DNA from: Serratia marcescens
GTDB taxonomy: Bacteria > Pseudomonadota > Gammaproteobacteria > Enterobacterales > Enterobacteriaceae
DNA length: 64,000 nt
Direction of reading: 5' to 3'
Assembly: GCF_006715005.1 (NCBI RefSeq)
Contig: NZ_VFMJ01000001.1
Location: 1,302,001 to 1,366,000, forward strand
Positions 7,628-17,183 of this stretch are shown piece after piece. Each line of letters opens with the position of its first letter. The stretch's first letter is position 1. Both the position numbers and the translations under genes were made by a program. The notes below the pieces were generated by a model that was given only the letters and a program-made list of their open reading frames with translations, made no database searches and was not told the origin of the DNA.

Positions 7628-8659
7628 CTAGCTGTTCTCCTCGTTGTTGGGGCGACCGAGAATGGTCTCCAGTTGGTTAAGCCCATCGGGCGCCAAATCG
7701 CGGACGATTTGCATAAAGTCCAGCGTAATCAGCCGCTGGACCCGATCGATCATCAGCGGCGCCGGGTGGCTCGGCTCATGAAGACGAAAATAATTTTTCA
7801 CCTTGTCCAGCATCAGCTGGGCGTCGTCGCGCGACTGGATCTGCGCGCTGCGCCAGTTGAGCGGTGCCGTGGCGCTTTGCATCGCAGCCGGTTGCTGCAG
7901 GATGGCGGCGTCTGGCGGGGCTTCGGGTTCGGCGGCGGTCGGGGCATCGCTCTGGCCGGCGAGCGCCACCAGAGAAAATACCTTGGTCAGCGCGCTCATT
8001 TCCGGCAGGGCGCTTTCCCCCAGATGGCGGGTCACTTCACTGCGAATGGCGCCCAGGGTGTTGGCGATGTGGATCACCAGTGCGCCTTCGGGGCGGCCCT
8101 GCTGCGCCAGCTCATCCTGCAGCCGTGCGCGGCCGCCGGGAAAGTTGGGGCACTCTTGCTTGCTGCCGTCGAGCAGGGCGCCGGCGTCGCGCAGCGAGAT
8201 TTCACCGGCGGCGCTTTTCAGCAGCGGCGCAGTGCGCACGCTGGCGGCCAACGCGGCTTTGTCGCCGAGGTCGGCCAACGCATTGATGCGAAACAGCGGG
8301 TCGGCTTCGCCGTCGAACGTCAATGCCGGCTGCAGGGCATCCCAGTAACGGAGTATCGACTGGTGGATCAGCGTCAGCCCGTCGGCGTAGCCCGGCAACC
8401 CGCGCAGCTGGGTCCAGGCGCGGGTGAGGTACAGCATGACGCGCAGGTCTTTGGTGCGCGCCAGCAGCGAGGTCGCGAGGCGTTCGACCTGCACCCAATC
8501 CGGCGCTTCTTCCGGAATGATGGTGCTGCCGAACTGCTGTTCGGCCTTGCCGGTGGCGGCGCGCGCCATGGCCAGAAAGTCGGCGTCGTATTCCAGGTTG
8601 TCGCCGCAGGGATTGTCCGCGTCAACCGGGGCCAGCAGGGTATCGGTGTCGATAGCCAT
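7628..8659 (-). CDS. tssA: T6SS TssA (ImpA N-terminal domain)
   Basis: 343-aa TssA, which coordinates baseplate and sheath/tube assembly. The N-terminal ImpA domain (about 1-130) shows DNPCGDNLEYDADFLAM and LTRAWTQLRGLPGYADGL. The C-terminal part has SRDDAQLMLDKVKNYFRLHEPSHPAPLMIDR, typical of the short TssA class. The ATG at 8659 has AAGGAA upstream. It lies between tagF and tssB in the operon. Confidence 0.94.
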   Translation of the reverse strand: MAIDTDTLLAPVDADNPCGDNLEYDADFLAMARAATGKAEQQFGSTIIPEEAPDWVQVERLATSLLARTKDLRVMLYLTRAWTQLRGLPGYADGLTLIHQSILRYWDALQPALTFDGEADPLFRINALADLGDKAALAASVRTAPLLKSAAGEISLRDAGALLDGSKQECPNFPGGRARLQDELAQQGRPEGALVIHIANTLGAIRSEVTRHLGESALPEMSALTKVFSLVALAGQSDAPTAAEPEAPPDAAILQQPAAMQSATAPLNWRSAQIQSRDDAQLMLDKVKNYFRLHEPSHPAPLMIDRVQRLITLDFMQIVRDLAPDGLNQLETILGRPNNEENS

Positions 8660-8682
8660 AGAATTTCCTTCAACGAACGATG

Positions 8683-9402
8683 TTAATCAAACATTTGCGG
8701 GTACTGGCCACCGCGGCCGGGGCGCGCCCAACCGTTGGGCTCGAACAGCAGTGAAAACAGCTGCACGGTGAGGTTGCCGCTGTGCACGTGAGTGTAGAGC
8801 GGGTGTCCGTCGGCCTGATTGGTCCACCAGAAGCTGGTGTACTGCGCCGGGTCGAAACAGTCGGCGGCCTGTTGCCAGCCGAGACCCGGCACGTCCGGAT
8901 GCTGAAAACCGATAATCGACAATATCTCGGAATCCGCTTCCGCCGGCGGGCTGGGCAGCGCCGGGATTGCCTGCAGCGTGCGGTCGATCTGTTCGGCGGA
9001 GAAGCCGTTGCGCACGCCGTTCAGCAGGGTATGGCCGAGCTGCTGGTACCAGCTCGCCGCCATGTTCAGCTGTTGCGGGCGCCATTCTTGCAGGCTGAAC
9101 AGGCGCAGCGCGCAGATCGGGTAGCGCCGCCCGACGCGATCGCGCGCCGGCAACAGGCAGCCCATCTGCACGTACGGGCTGCCGAGCGTGGCGGGGATCA
9201 CGAAGTTCCACACCGGCGCGTTGCTGAACGGGTGGCCGTTTGGCCCCTGCGCATCGCGCTGCAAATTCACCAGCCCGTTATGGAACCAGTGGGCCCAGTT
9301 ATTGACCACCGGATCGGGCAGGCGGCGCTGCAGAAAATCGCCGGCGGAAGGAAGTTTGCCGTACCAGCCGAGGCTCGTCGGGGCGCTTGAATCAGTGCTC
9401 AT
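8683..9402 (-). CDS. tagF: T6SS-associated protein TagF (DUF2094)
   Basis: About 239-aa TagF. The family signature GWYGKLPSAGDFLQRRLP is near the N-terminus, with RVGRRYPICALRLFS and the aromatic-rich C-terminus SFWWTNQ. In Pseudomonas and Serratia, TagF is a post-translational repressor of T6SS assembly, probably through contact with Fha. The ATG at 9402 is preferred because AGGA lies 7 nt upstream. An ATG at 9408, two codons earlier, is too close to that site. The 12-nt or longer gap to tssM indicates the same transcript. Confidence 0.9.
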   Translation of the reverse strand: MSTDSSAPTSLGWYGKLPSAGDFLQRRLPDPVVNNWAHWFHNGLVNLQRDAQGPNGHPFSNAPVWNFVIPATLGSPYVQMGCLLPARDRVGRRYPICALRLFSLQEWRPQQLNMAASWYQQLGHTLLNGVRNGFSAEQIDRTLQAIPALPSPPAEADSEILSIIGFQHPDVPGLGWQQAADCFDPAQYTSFWWTNQADGHPLYTHVHSGNLTVQLFSLLFEPNGWARPGRGGQYPQMFD

Positions 9403-9420
9403 GGTCATGTCCTTTCGGGG

Positions 9421-12400
9421 CTACGGGCACGAGAAGGCCGGCAGTTGGAACGGATTGCGGATGCTGTTGGGCGTGAACTCCAGCGTGACGCGATGGCCGT
9501 CGAGATTAAACGTCGCCTGGCGGCCGAGGCCGCCGGTGCCCGAGGATTGCGCCATGTCCACCAGGCGGTTCAGCGCCCATGGCCCGCTGGTCACCAGACT
9601 GGCGGTGGTGCCGTTGGCCAGCGCCAGCTGCAAATGCACCTGGTTGGTATTGCGTGTGCCCGGCCAACTGACCACCAGCGGCACCTGTGGGCCGTGGCTG
9701 TATTTGAACAGCTGCCCGTCGATATCCAACGTCAGGTTGAGGATGTCGTTATCCATCCGCACCGGCCGCACGGTCACGCGGTAGGAGGGCGTTGCCGTGC
9801 CGTTGGCGAAGAAGGCGTCGCGGATGCGCTGCGCCTGCTGGAACGAACGCAGGATGCCTTCGCCGCCGGGCAGCGTTTTACCGTCCACGCCGGGGGTGAA
9901 ACGCCAGTTGGCGCGGGTGGTATCGACCTTGCCCTGCAGGTTGTCGCGGAAGAAGCTGTCCATCAGCCCGCTGTTCGGCGCGAACATGCGTGCCAGATCG
10001 TCCGGCGTCACGTCCTGGCGCGCCCGGGCCACCAGCGGATAGCGGCCGGCGATCGCCTGGCGGCAGAAGCTGCCGACCTCGAAGCTGATACGCTTTTTCA
10101 CGTTCTCCATCTCTTTGCGCTGGGTGTCGCTGCTGGCGCCGATCGCCAGCGACAGCAGCATCTGTTTGAACGGCACCGGCAGACGGCCGGATTCGGCCTG
10201 CAGGCGCGGGATGATGTCGCTCGGCGGCGCCGACATGCCGCTGTTGGCCGCACCCTGCACCGCGGTCAGATAGCTGTACAGCTCATCGACCTGCTTCAGC
10301 ACGCTGTCGAAAGGGATCGCCTTATTGCCTTCGCCCTGGCTTTGCGCCAGCTCCAGCAGCGGCGCGAAGTGCGCCATCACCAGCTGTTCCGGCTGGGCCG
10401 ACACGTCACCGTCGGCGTTGGCCGGTCGGTTAGTGAACAGTGCTTCCAGCGTGCGGTTGGCGTTTTGATTCAGCCTGTCTTCGGTTTTGGCCAGCAGCGA
10501 GCGGGAGTCGCCGTCGCTTTTCTCGTCGCGCAGGGTGACGTTTTTGCTGACGTTGACCAGCAGGTTGCGCATCGGCGACGGGTTGCCGGACAGCAGGCGC
10601 GCGCTGCTGATGCGCTGGGTCAGGTTGCCGATGTTGGCCAGTTGGATATCTCCCAGCAGCGCATCCCAGGCGCTGATGAAGTCCTGCATGTACAGCTGGC
10701 GGATGGTCTTGGTCAGATCGGCGCTTTTCTGCTCCGGCGTCTGGCTGTTCAACACCCAGACGTCTTCCTTGCGCAGGGTGTCGGTCACCGGGTCGATGTT
10801 GTCGTTGAACGCTTTCCAGTACCCTTGTGAGGTGAACAGACCCGGCACGCCGTCGGTCACCGGTTTGCCGCTTTTGCGGCTGAACGCCAGTTCGGTCTGC
10901 GGGCCGGCCAAATCGACCAGGCTGACCGGCTTGATGTCGGTCTGTTTCAGCAGCAGGCGCTTGAGGCGGCCATAGACGCGCTGCGACAGCGGCGCCCGAT
11001 TGATGGCGGCCTGCGCTTGCGCCACCAGCTGTTCATCTTTGGCGTAAGGCGAGGCCTGGATCTGCGCATCCAGCAGCTGGCTCAGGTGCCATTCGATCTG
11101 CTGCAGCTGTTTCTGCGTGCTGCCCTGCGGCAGGTTGCGTTGCAGGTTGAGCATCACCCAGGCGCGCAGGAATTTGCCGTCGTACTGCTTTGGCAGATAC
11201 AGCATCTGATAGGCCTTCAGCGCTTCGTAGCTGAAGTCCGCGTCGCCGTGGTTGTCGTTGCGCAGCGTGGTGGCGATCTGCTGCGCCACCTGCGGCAGCA
11301 GCAGTTCTTTCAGCGCTTTTTGGTACAACGCATTGCCGGCGTCGCCCACCTGATCGCCGCGGAACAGCCCCATGCGGTAGGTGAACGGCGGATCGTCCAG
11401 TGAAAAGTTCTGGCTGTCCGGCAGATGCAGCAGGCTGTTGAGGAACGGCAGCAGCGAGAACATGTCGCCGTTGCCCAATTGCGTCAGGCTTTGCCCCTGG
11501 CGCTCGACGCCGGGCACCTTGGCGGCCACTTCCGCCAGATAGGCCTTGTTGTTGCCGTAGCTGGTGAACCAGAGCATCGCCAGCACCGCCAGGATCACCG
11601 CCAGCGCGATGTACCCCGCCCAGTGCAGGGCGCGATTGCGGTATTCCCACCAGCGGTTGCTGCCCGCCAGCCCGGATTCCTGGAAGACCACCGATTCCAG
11701 CGTCTCTTTCAGGAAGAAGCTCTGGCCTTTGGCCGCCGGGATCGGCGCTTCCTGGCCCACGCTGTCCCAGGCCGCGTTGGCCTGCGCCCCTGAGTTGGCC
11801 GTCGGCAGCTGCAGGTAGCGGTTCAGCTCGCCCATCACCCGGTCGAACGGCAGGCCTTCCTGCGTGCCGCTGGTGAAATAGATGCCGCGCGGGGTAAAGC
11901 GGGTTTCAAAACTGGAGGTGGCGAACACCTGTTCCAGGTATTGGCTCAGCAGCGGGCGCAGCGCGGCGAACTCCTGCGGGAACAGGTAGCTTTCGGCGCG
12001 CTGGCGCGCGTCGTGCTCCATCAGCAGCGTATCCGGCAGCGCCGCGTCCAGCCGCTGTTGCAGCAGGGCGTATTGCTGTTCGAAGGCGGCGTTCAGATTG
12101 AAGTCCGGCTGCCGCGAGCGCTCGTAAGGGAAGGTGAATCCCCAGATCTGGTCGCGCTGCGCTTTGTCGAAGCTGCCGAAGTAGGCCATAAAGCCGTTGA
12201 GCAGGTCGGTTTTGGTCACCAGCACATAGACCGGGAAGTGAATGCCCAGCTGTTCGTGCAGTTCGATCAGGCGTTTGCGCAGTGCGCTGGCCTGAGCGCT
12301 GCGTGCTTCGGCGCTGTCGCTCAGCAGATCGGCGACGCTGATGGTCACCATCACGCCGTTGATCGGCTGGCGGGTGCGGTATTTTTTCAGCAGCGCGACG

Positions 12401-13056
12401 AAGCTTTGCCACTCGCCGGCATCTTCTTCGCGCTGGCTTTCCTGGGTGGTGTAGCGGCCGGCGGTGTCGAGCAGCACGGCGTCGTTGGTAAACCACCAGT
12501 CGCAGTTGCGGGTGCCGCCCACGCCGCGCAGCGCGGCTTTGCCGAAGCGATCCGCCAGCGGGAAGTGCAGGCCGGAGTTGACCAGCGCGGTGGTTTTACC
12601 GGCGCCGGGCGCGCCGATGATCACATACCACGGCAGCTGGTACAGATATTGGCGGCTGAAGCGGGTCATCCAGCGATGTTTGCCGTCGCCCTGGCCCGGT
12701 GCGAAGCGCGCCTTTTTCAGCAGCTGCGCCGCTTCGTCGAAGCGCTGCGCCAGCTGATCGTCTTGTTTGATCTCGGGCTTGCCGTCTTCCGCCGGCACCG
12801 CTTCGGCGGCGCGCAGATTGCTCAGCAGGCGACTGTTGAACCAGGCGCTGTAGAGGCGCGGGATCAGGCGGCACAGGAACCAGATCAGGTAGATAACGCC
12901 GATGGCGATCTGGCGGTTGAGTTCCGGCTCCAGCGGGCGATAGTCGCCGATGGCCACCAGCGGGCCGATCGTCCAGATGATGAACGCCAGCGCGGTGATG
13001 CCGACAAAGCCCCACAGCAGGCGGCTGGTGATGATGGAGAATAACGTACTGAGCAT
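9421..13056 (-). CDS. tssM: T6SS inner-membrane protein TssM/IcmF
   Basis: 1211-aa core of the TssJLM membrane complex, which spans from the inner membrane to the TssJ lipoprotein. Two transmembrane helices are at about 10-34 and 49-68. A cytoplasmic GTPase-like domain carries the Walker A motif GAPGAGKT (148-155) and a downstream LLDTAGRY Walker B. A third helix at about 475-495 leads into a large periplasmic domain. The intact Walker A suggests a nucleotide-binding variant. The start codon overlaps the tssL stop as TAATG. Confidence 0.97.
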   Translation of the reverse strand: MLSTLFSIITSRLLWGFVGITALAFIIWTIGPLVAIGDYRPLEPELNRQIAIGVIYLIWFLCRLIPRLYSAWFNSRLLSNLRAAEAVPAEDGKPEIKQDDQLAQRFDEAAQLLKKARFAPGQGDGKHRWMTRFSRQYLYQLPWYVIIGAPGAGKTTALVNSGLHFPLADRFGKAALRGVGGTRNCDWWFTNDAVLLDTAGRYTTQESQREEDAGEWQSFVALLKKYRTRQPINGVMVTISVADLLSDSAEARSAQASALRKRLIELHEQLGIHFPVYVLVTKTDLLNGFMAYFGSFDKAQRDQIWGFTFPYERSRQPDFNLNAAFEQQYALLQQRLDAALPDTLLMEHDARQRAESYLFPQEFAALRPLLSQYLEQVFATSSFETRFTPRGIYFTSGTQEGLPFDRVMGELNRYLQLPTANSGAQANAAWDSVGQEAPIPAAKGQSFFLKETLESVVFQESGLAGSNRWWEYRNRALHWAGYIALAVILAVLAMLWFTSYGNNKAYLAEVAAKVPGVERQGQSLTQLGNGDMFSLLPFLNSLLHLPDSQNFSLDDPPFTYRMGLFRGDQVGDAGNALYQKALKELLLPQVAQQIATTLRNDNHGDADFSYEALKAYQMLYLPKQYDGKFLRAWVMLNLQRNLPQGSTQKQLQQIEWHLSQLLDAQIQASPYAKDEQLVAQAQAAINRAPLSQRVYGRLKRLLLKQTDIKPVSLVDLAGPQTELAFSRKSGKPVTDGVPGLFTSQGYWKAFNDNIDPVTDTLRKEDVWVLNSQTPEQKSADLTKTIRQLYMQDFISAWDALLGDIQLANIGNLTQRISSARLLSGNPSPMRNLLVNVSKNVTLRDEKSDGDSRSLLAKTEDRLNQNANRTLEALFTNRPANADGDVSAQPEQLVMAHFAPLLELAQSQGEGNKAIPFDSVLKQVDELYSYLTAVQGAANSGMSAPPSDIIPRLQAESGRLPVPFKQMLLSLAIGASSDTQRKEMENVKKRISFEVGSFCRQAIAGRYPLVARARQDVTPDDLARMFAPNSGLMDSFFRDNLQGKVDTTRANWRFTPGVDGKTLPGGEGILRSFQQAQRIRDAFFANGTATPSYRVTVRPVRMDNDILNLTLDIDGQLFKYSHGPQVPLVVSWPGTRNTNQVHLQLALANGTTASLVTSGPWALNRLVDMAQSSGTGGLGRQATFNLDGHRVTLEFTPNSIRNPFQLPAFSCP

Positions 13057-14276
13057 TACTTTCCGGTTCCTTGCGGCAAGCCGTTGATTTCCGCCTGGGT
13101 GTTTTCCGGGGCGACCAACAGCGTAATTTCTACCCGGCGGTTCAACGCACGGTTCACTTTGTTATCGTTCGACGCAACGGGGTTGCTATCGCCGCGGCCC
13201 TCGGCCTTGACCCGCTGCGGGTTGGCGAGGTGTTTTTGCAAGCGGGCGCTGACCGCTTCGGCGCGCGCCAGCGACAGCTCCCAGTTGGAGGCGAAACGGG
13301 CGCTGCGGATCGGCACGTTGTCGCTGTAGCCGGTGACCAGGATCTTGCCGCTGACGCCGTTCATGGCGGCGGCGATGCGGTCGATGACCGGAATATAGTT
13401 GGCGCGCACCGTGGTGGCCGCGGAGTCGAACAGCCCGTCGCCTTTGAGGATCACCACGCTTTGCTGCGCTTCATCCCGCACCACCACCAACCCTTCGGCG
13501 ATCTCTTTGCGCAGGAAACTTTTCAGGCTCAGCGTCGGCGGTGCGGCCGGCGCCGGGTTACCGATCGCCACCTGCGGCAGATTGGTTTGGTAAATTGCCG
13601 CCAGCACCGGGCTGGTGTTATCGCCCAGCCGCCAGTTGAGGGCGATGAACAGCAGCGAAGCCAGGAAGCCGGTCAGCGCCACGCAGGCCCACAGCGGCAC
13701 CAGCGGCCGCCACAGCTTCTGCTGCACCGGCAGATCCAGCGCATGAGGCGACAGGGGCGGGGCGTAGCCGCCGCGCACCGTCCGGATCAGCTGCAGCAGG
13801 CGCTGCTTCATGGTTTCCAGCTGCGATCGGCCGTTTTCCATCACCCGGTAGCGGCCTTCAAAGCCCAGCAGCAGGCAATAATTGATCAGCTCCAGCAGGT
13901 TGATGTGCTCGCGCGGGCTTTGCGACAGCTTGGCCAGCAGCTGGAAAAACTTCTCGCCGCCCCAGGTTTCGTTATGGAAGGTCACCAGCAGCCCGCTGCC
14001 GGACCACACGCTGTTGCTGCCCCACGGGGTCAGCGCCGCCGCTTCATCCAGCGCGGTGCACAGGCAATAACGCGCGCCGATGATCACTTCGTACGGCAGG
14101 TTGGCGCGTTGGCCACGGATCTCGAAGCGGCGCATTTCGTCGATCAGCTGTTGGCGCAGCTGCGCCGGGTTGGCGTGCGTGGCCGACTGGCGGATCTGCG
14201 AAATGGCGTTCAGCAGCGGGTTGGCGGCATCTACCAGCGGGTTGGCCGCCGGCGCCGTGCTATTTTCCTGAGTCAT
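13056..14276 (-). CDS. tssL: T6SS TssL with OmpA-like peptidoglycan-binding domain
   Basis: 406-aa evolved TssL. The cytoplasmic DotU/IcmH domain spans about 20-185 (CTALDEAALTPWG, FHNETWGGEKFF, LLELINYCLLLGFEGRYR). A single transmembrane helix lies at about 192-214. The periplasmic OmpA-like domain (about 270-395) ends in NWELSLARAEAVSARL and NRALNRRVEITLLV and should anchor the complex to peptidoglycan. It sits between tssK and tssM with nearly no gaps. Confidence 0.96.
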   Translation of the reverse strand: MTQENSTAPAANPLVDAANPLLNAISQIRQSATHANPAQLRQQLIDEMRRFEIRGQRANLPYEVIIGARYCLCTALDEAAALTPWGSNSVWSGSGLLVTFHNETWGGEKFFQLLAKLSQSPREHINLLELINYCLLLGFEGRYRVMENGRSQLETMKQRLLQLIRTVRGGYAPPLSPHALDLPVQQKLWRPLVPLWACVALTGFLASLLFIALNWRLGDNTSPVLAAIYQTNLPQVAIGNPAPAAPPTLSLKSFLRKEIAEGLVVVRDEAQQSVVILKGDGLFDSAATTVRANYIPVIDRIAAAMNGVSGKILVTGYSDNVPIRSARFASNWELSLARAEAVSARLQKHLANPQRVKAEGRGDSNPVASNDNKVNRALNRRVEITLLVAPENTQAEINGLPQGTGK

Positions 14277-14279
14277 AGG

Positions 14280-15629
14280 TTACCGGTCCGTATGGCTGCG
14301 AATCGCCCAAAATTCCATGTCCAGCCCCGGGAATTCGCCGGCCAGGTGCAGGGCGAAGGCGCTGGATTTTTCCATCTGTTTCCACAGGTCGCCGCCTTTT
14401 TCCAGCTCGAAGTAGGTGTAGCCGGCGTGATAGGGGATCTGGCGCGGCGCAGCGGGCATGGTGCGCAGACCGATGCCCGGCAGCTGCAGCTGCACCAGAT
14501 CGCGGATGCGCGTGACCGGGGCGATCTTCATCTGCGCCGGGAAATGGGTCAGCAACACCTCGGCGGCCACGTCGGCGCGCACCGCCAGCACGAAGCCGAA
14601 ATCGCGCATCATTTTGGCGTCCTGCACGGTGGCGACGTTCAGCCCGTGGGAGCGTTCGACCAGCGTCAGCTGAATGGCGTTGTCTTCCAGCACCACCGAC
14701 AGCCCCTGACGCAGCAACAGCATCAGCTTGCCGAAGCACAGCGCCAGATTGTCGTGGTCATACACCGGCAGGCGGCCTTCCGGGGTGCGCTGCGCCGAGA
14801 AGCTGGCGAGCTCGGTGGCGAACTGCAGCCAATCGGCGAACAGGCGCTCCGGGTGCAGATGGTCGAGGTGGTAGGCGTGGCTCACCTGGCCAAGATGGCG
14901 ATTGATCAGCTGCAGCAGCATGAAATCGACCATTTCGGAACTGCCGCCGCGGCCCGGCTGCAGCAGGCGCTGGCTCATCTGCTGGCTGCGCTGTTGCAGC
15001 AGGCCCTGCAGATCGTTGATGAAGGTCTTCAGTACCGGGTTGCCCTGGCAGTTCAGCATCGGCGGGATCTGCGCGGTATCGAGGCGCAGGCTGTTGTCGC
15101 CGCGTTTTTCCAGCACGCGGGTCACGCCGAGCGCGGTCCATTCGGCGTTGAGTTCGCTCTCCAGCATCAGCCGCAGGCGCAGGCGGCCGAACTGCAGCGC
15201 CGCGCTGCCCACCGAGACGGCGTTGAGATCGTCGACTTCGTTCTCGTAAGCCAGATAGCGCGCCAGCGCCTCCGGGCTTTCCTGAAAGATCACGTCTTCA
15301 CGCCCCGCGCGATAGGTCGGCAGGGCCAGCACCACGTTTTCACCGGTCTTGTTTTCGGCGATGGTCAGCGGCGCGGGTGCCTGCTGGGCGCCGGCGAAGC
15401 GAAACGGCGTGCCGTCCGGCATGATGCCGCTGGCGGCGTTGAGCGCAATCTTGCCCTGGCGCAGCAGCGTTTGGTCCAGATCCAGGGTCAGGAACCCCCA
15501 GAAACAGCCGCTGTGGGCCTGGCCCCAGTTGCGCATATAGCCTTCGAGATAGTTTTCCGCCTGCTGGAAATGGTGAGGGCGCAAAAACATCCCCTCAGTC
15601 CAGACAACCTTATGAGCATCTTTCATCAT
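14280..15629 (-). CDS. tssK: T6SS baseplate protein TssK
   Basis: 449-aa TssK trimer subunit, which links the baseplate to the TssJLM membrane complex. The N-terminal motif KVVWTEGMFLRPHHFQQAENY is diagnostic, as are the late LHLAGEFPGLDMEFWAIRS residues. The sequence offers GTG-ATG-ATG in a row; I chose the first ATG at 15629, with AGGTG just upstream, over the GTG at 15632. It is followed 3 nt later by tssL. Confidence 0.95.
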   Translation of the reverse strand: MMKDAHKVVWTEGMFLRPHHFQQAENYLEGYMRNWGQAHSGCFWGFLTLDLDQTLLRQGKIALNAASGIMPDGTPFRFAGAQQAPAPLTIAENKTGENVVLALPTYRAGREDVIFQESPEALARYLAYENEVDDLNAVSVGSAALQFGRLRLRLMLESELNAEWTALGVTRVLEKRGDNSLRLDTAQIPPMLNCQGNPVLKTFINDLQGLLQQRSQQMSQRLLQPGRGGSSEMVDFMLLQLINRHLGQVSHAYHLDHLHPERLFADWLQFATELASFSAQRTPEGRLPVYDHDNLALCFGKLMLLLRQGLSVVLEDNAIQLTLVERSHGLNVATVQDAKMMRDFGFVLAVRADVAAEVLLTHFPAQMKIAPVTRIRDLVQLQLPGIGLRTMPAAPRQIPYHAGYTYFELEKGGDLWKQMEKSSAFALHLAGEFPGLDMEFWAIRSHTDR

Positions 15630-15666
15630 CACACCTATAGTTACTTCGCTTCAGCGCAGCGGTAGG

Positions 15667-16197
15667 TCAGTCGACCTTTTTTACGGGGCGCAGGCCACTC
15701 ACGCCCGCGACGATATGCGCTTCCAGCTCATCCGGCGAGAATTGCCATACCTTGTAGAAATTGGTTTCGGTGGGTTCCGGCAGCGGCAGTGAAATGCGCC
15801 AGGTCTTGCCGTCCAGATTTTGATATTCGGCGATCACGCCGATGTAACGTGCGTCCAATGCGCTTTGCCCGCCGAGCTTCTTACCGGTCTGGCCCGGCGT
15901 CAGGAAGAACTGATCGCTGTCCAGCAGGCTGTTGCCGAGCACGCTTTTGGCGTCGTTTTGCAGACTGAAGAAGTCGGCATCCATGAATTCCGCATCCGAA
16001 CGCAGCAGCAACACGCGAATTTTGATCGGCGCCGGTTGCGCGCCGGCGGCGGCGTTGACCTGGCGATCGGCATCGAACACCAGGCTGTAACGCGACGGCA
16101 CGCTTTTGGCGGAAGACATGCAGCCGCCGAGCGCCAGCGCGCCCAGCAGCAGAAACAGCATCCCGCACCAGCGGGAAGCGATAGGGGTCGTCATCAT
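15667..16197 (-). CDS. tssJ: T6SS outer-membrane lipoprotein TssJ
   Basis: 176-aa lipoprotein. The signal peptide has lipobox LGGC, with the lipidated cysteine at residue 26. The mature domain has the TssJ pattern: KIRVLLLRSDAEFMDADFFSL, SEF-like QFFLTPGQTGKK, and RYIGVIAEYQNLDGKTWR. It anchors TssM to the outer membrane. It lies immediately upstream of tssK. Confidence 0.94.
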   Translation of the reverse strand: MMTTPIASRWCGMLFLLLGALALGGCMSSAKSVPSRYSLVFDADRQVNAAAGAQPAPIKIRVLLLRSDAEFMDADFFSLQNDAKSVLGNSLLDSDQFFLTPGQTGKKLGGQSALDARYIGVIAEYQNLDGKTWRISLPLPEPTETNFYKVWQFSPDELEAHIVAGVSGLRPVKKVD

Positions 16198-16226
16198 GGG
16201 AATCTCGTCGCCCGCAGGCGTGCTGA

Positions 16227-16727
16227 CTACTGGAGGATCCAGGTGGCTGAGCCGGCGTTTTTACACGCCTTGCTGTCGCCGCCGACTTTGACGCAGTCCT
16301 GTTTGGCGGCGCGTGCGCGGCGCGGCAGATCTTTGCGCAGCGTCGATTTGTAGCGCGCTTCCGGCACGCCGGCGTTGGCCTGGATATATCCCATCAGGTC
16401 GCCCCCGCGGATGGCGGAGATCGCCAGCCAGTTGTTCTCCACTTCGCCCAGCGCGTAGAACGCGGCGGCGTTGTCCAGGCTGCCGACGGCGGTGCCGGTA
16501 TAATTTGGGCTGCTCATGATGCTGGCGGCATACAGGCTGCGGTATTCTTCACCGATCGGCTTGAACTGCTTCGGCGCGCTTACCGCGGCGCGGTGCTGCA
16601 GCGTGACGCCGTTGACTTCACTGCTGACGAGGGCGTCGTTATTGAGCGCCGGCGGCGGCGGCGGCGGGGTGGAACAACCGGCAAGCGTCAGGGCGGTCAG
16701 CAGCGTCAGGGTAATCCGTGTTTTCAC
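16227..16727 (-). CDS. T6SS-cluster lipoprotein with SH3-like domain
   Basis: 166-aa predicted lipoprotein not assigned to a core tss family. The signal peptide ends in lipobox LAGC, followed by a run of prolines. The middle (NYTGTAVGSLDNAAAFYALGEVENNWLAI) resembles a bacterial SH3 domain, and the C-terminus carries two cysteines (KQDCVKVG, SKACKNAG). The start is GTG at 16727 with GAGGAC upstream; an in-frame ATG at 16775 would prepend 16 residues to the signal peptide. It sits between the PAAR-like gene and tssJ, so a role in the envelope part of the T6SS is likely but unproven. Confidence 0.72.
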   Translation of the reverse strand: MKTRITLTLLTALTLAGCSTPPPPPPALNNDALVSSEVNGVTLQHRAAVSAPKQFKPIGEEYRSLYAASIMSSPNYTGTAVGSLDNAAAFYALGEVENNWLAISAIRGGDLMGYIQANAGVPEARYKSTLRKDLPRRARAAKQDCVKVGGDSKACKNAGSATWILQ

Positions 16728-16774
16728 AATGTCCTCTTTTCTTGATTGAATGGCTGTGTAATAAGGCGCCGTCA

Positions 16775-17167
16775 TCAGGGCGCAAGCAGCAACACTTTTA
16801 ATTGGCTCGGCACGATGCGCATGCCGAGCGCGTTGGTGGAATTCTGCAGGCTGAGGCTGGTCAGCCGGGTGGCCGGGGTGCCTTTGAGCAATACGGTAAA
16901 GGCGCCGGTCAGGTGGCGGGACGGCCCCATCACCGTCCCGGAAGCGACGCCGGTGGCCACGCCGGGGTTGTCGCCGTTGGTCAGCGGCGTCACCGTCGCC
17001 ATGTTGTGCGCCGGGGTGCCGACGAACAGAATGTTGAACGCGTTCGGGATAGCGGTCGGCGCCAGGGCGATATCCGGGTAGGGCACGGGCACCGGCGCCG
17101 GGCTTGGCGTCAGACAGACGTCGGGAAACGCCAGGTCCACACCGATCATTTGGCTGTTGGCAAACAT
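16775..17167 (-). CDS. DUF4150 PAAR-like spike-tip protein
   Basis: 130-aa protein starting MFANSQMIGVDLAFPDV. It has the Pro-rich, Thr-rich repeats typical of DUF4150 PAAR-like proteins (VPYPDIALAPTAIPN, GDNPGVATGVASGTVMGPSRHL). Members sharpen the VgrG tip and carry or recruit effectors. There is no C-terminal toxin extension, so any cargo must bind non-covalently. I chose the ATG at 17167, with GGAGG upstream, over an earlier in-frame ATG. It is downstream of DUF3540, which is its usual partner. Confidence 0.85.
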   Translation of the reverse strand: MFANSQMIGVDLAFPDVCLTPSPAPVPVPYPDIALAPTAIPNAFNILFVGTPAHNMATVTPLTNGDNPGVATGVASGTVMGPSRHLTGAFTVLLKGTPATRLTSLSLQNSTNALGMRIVPSQLKVLLLAP

Positions 17168-17183
17168 AAAAGGCCTCCGCAGG

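Noticed and set aside
13071..15665. 864-aa open frame on the plus strand opposite tssL and tssK
   Set aside because: It lies wholly antisense to two clear T6SS genes and has the Arg/Gln/Ala-rich composition typical of antisense frames in GC-rich DNA; no ribosome binding site or known domain.
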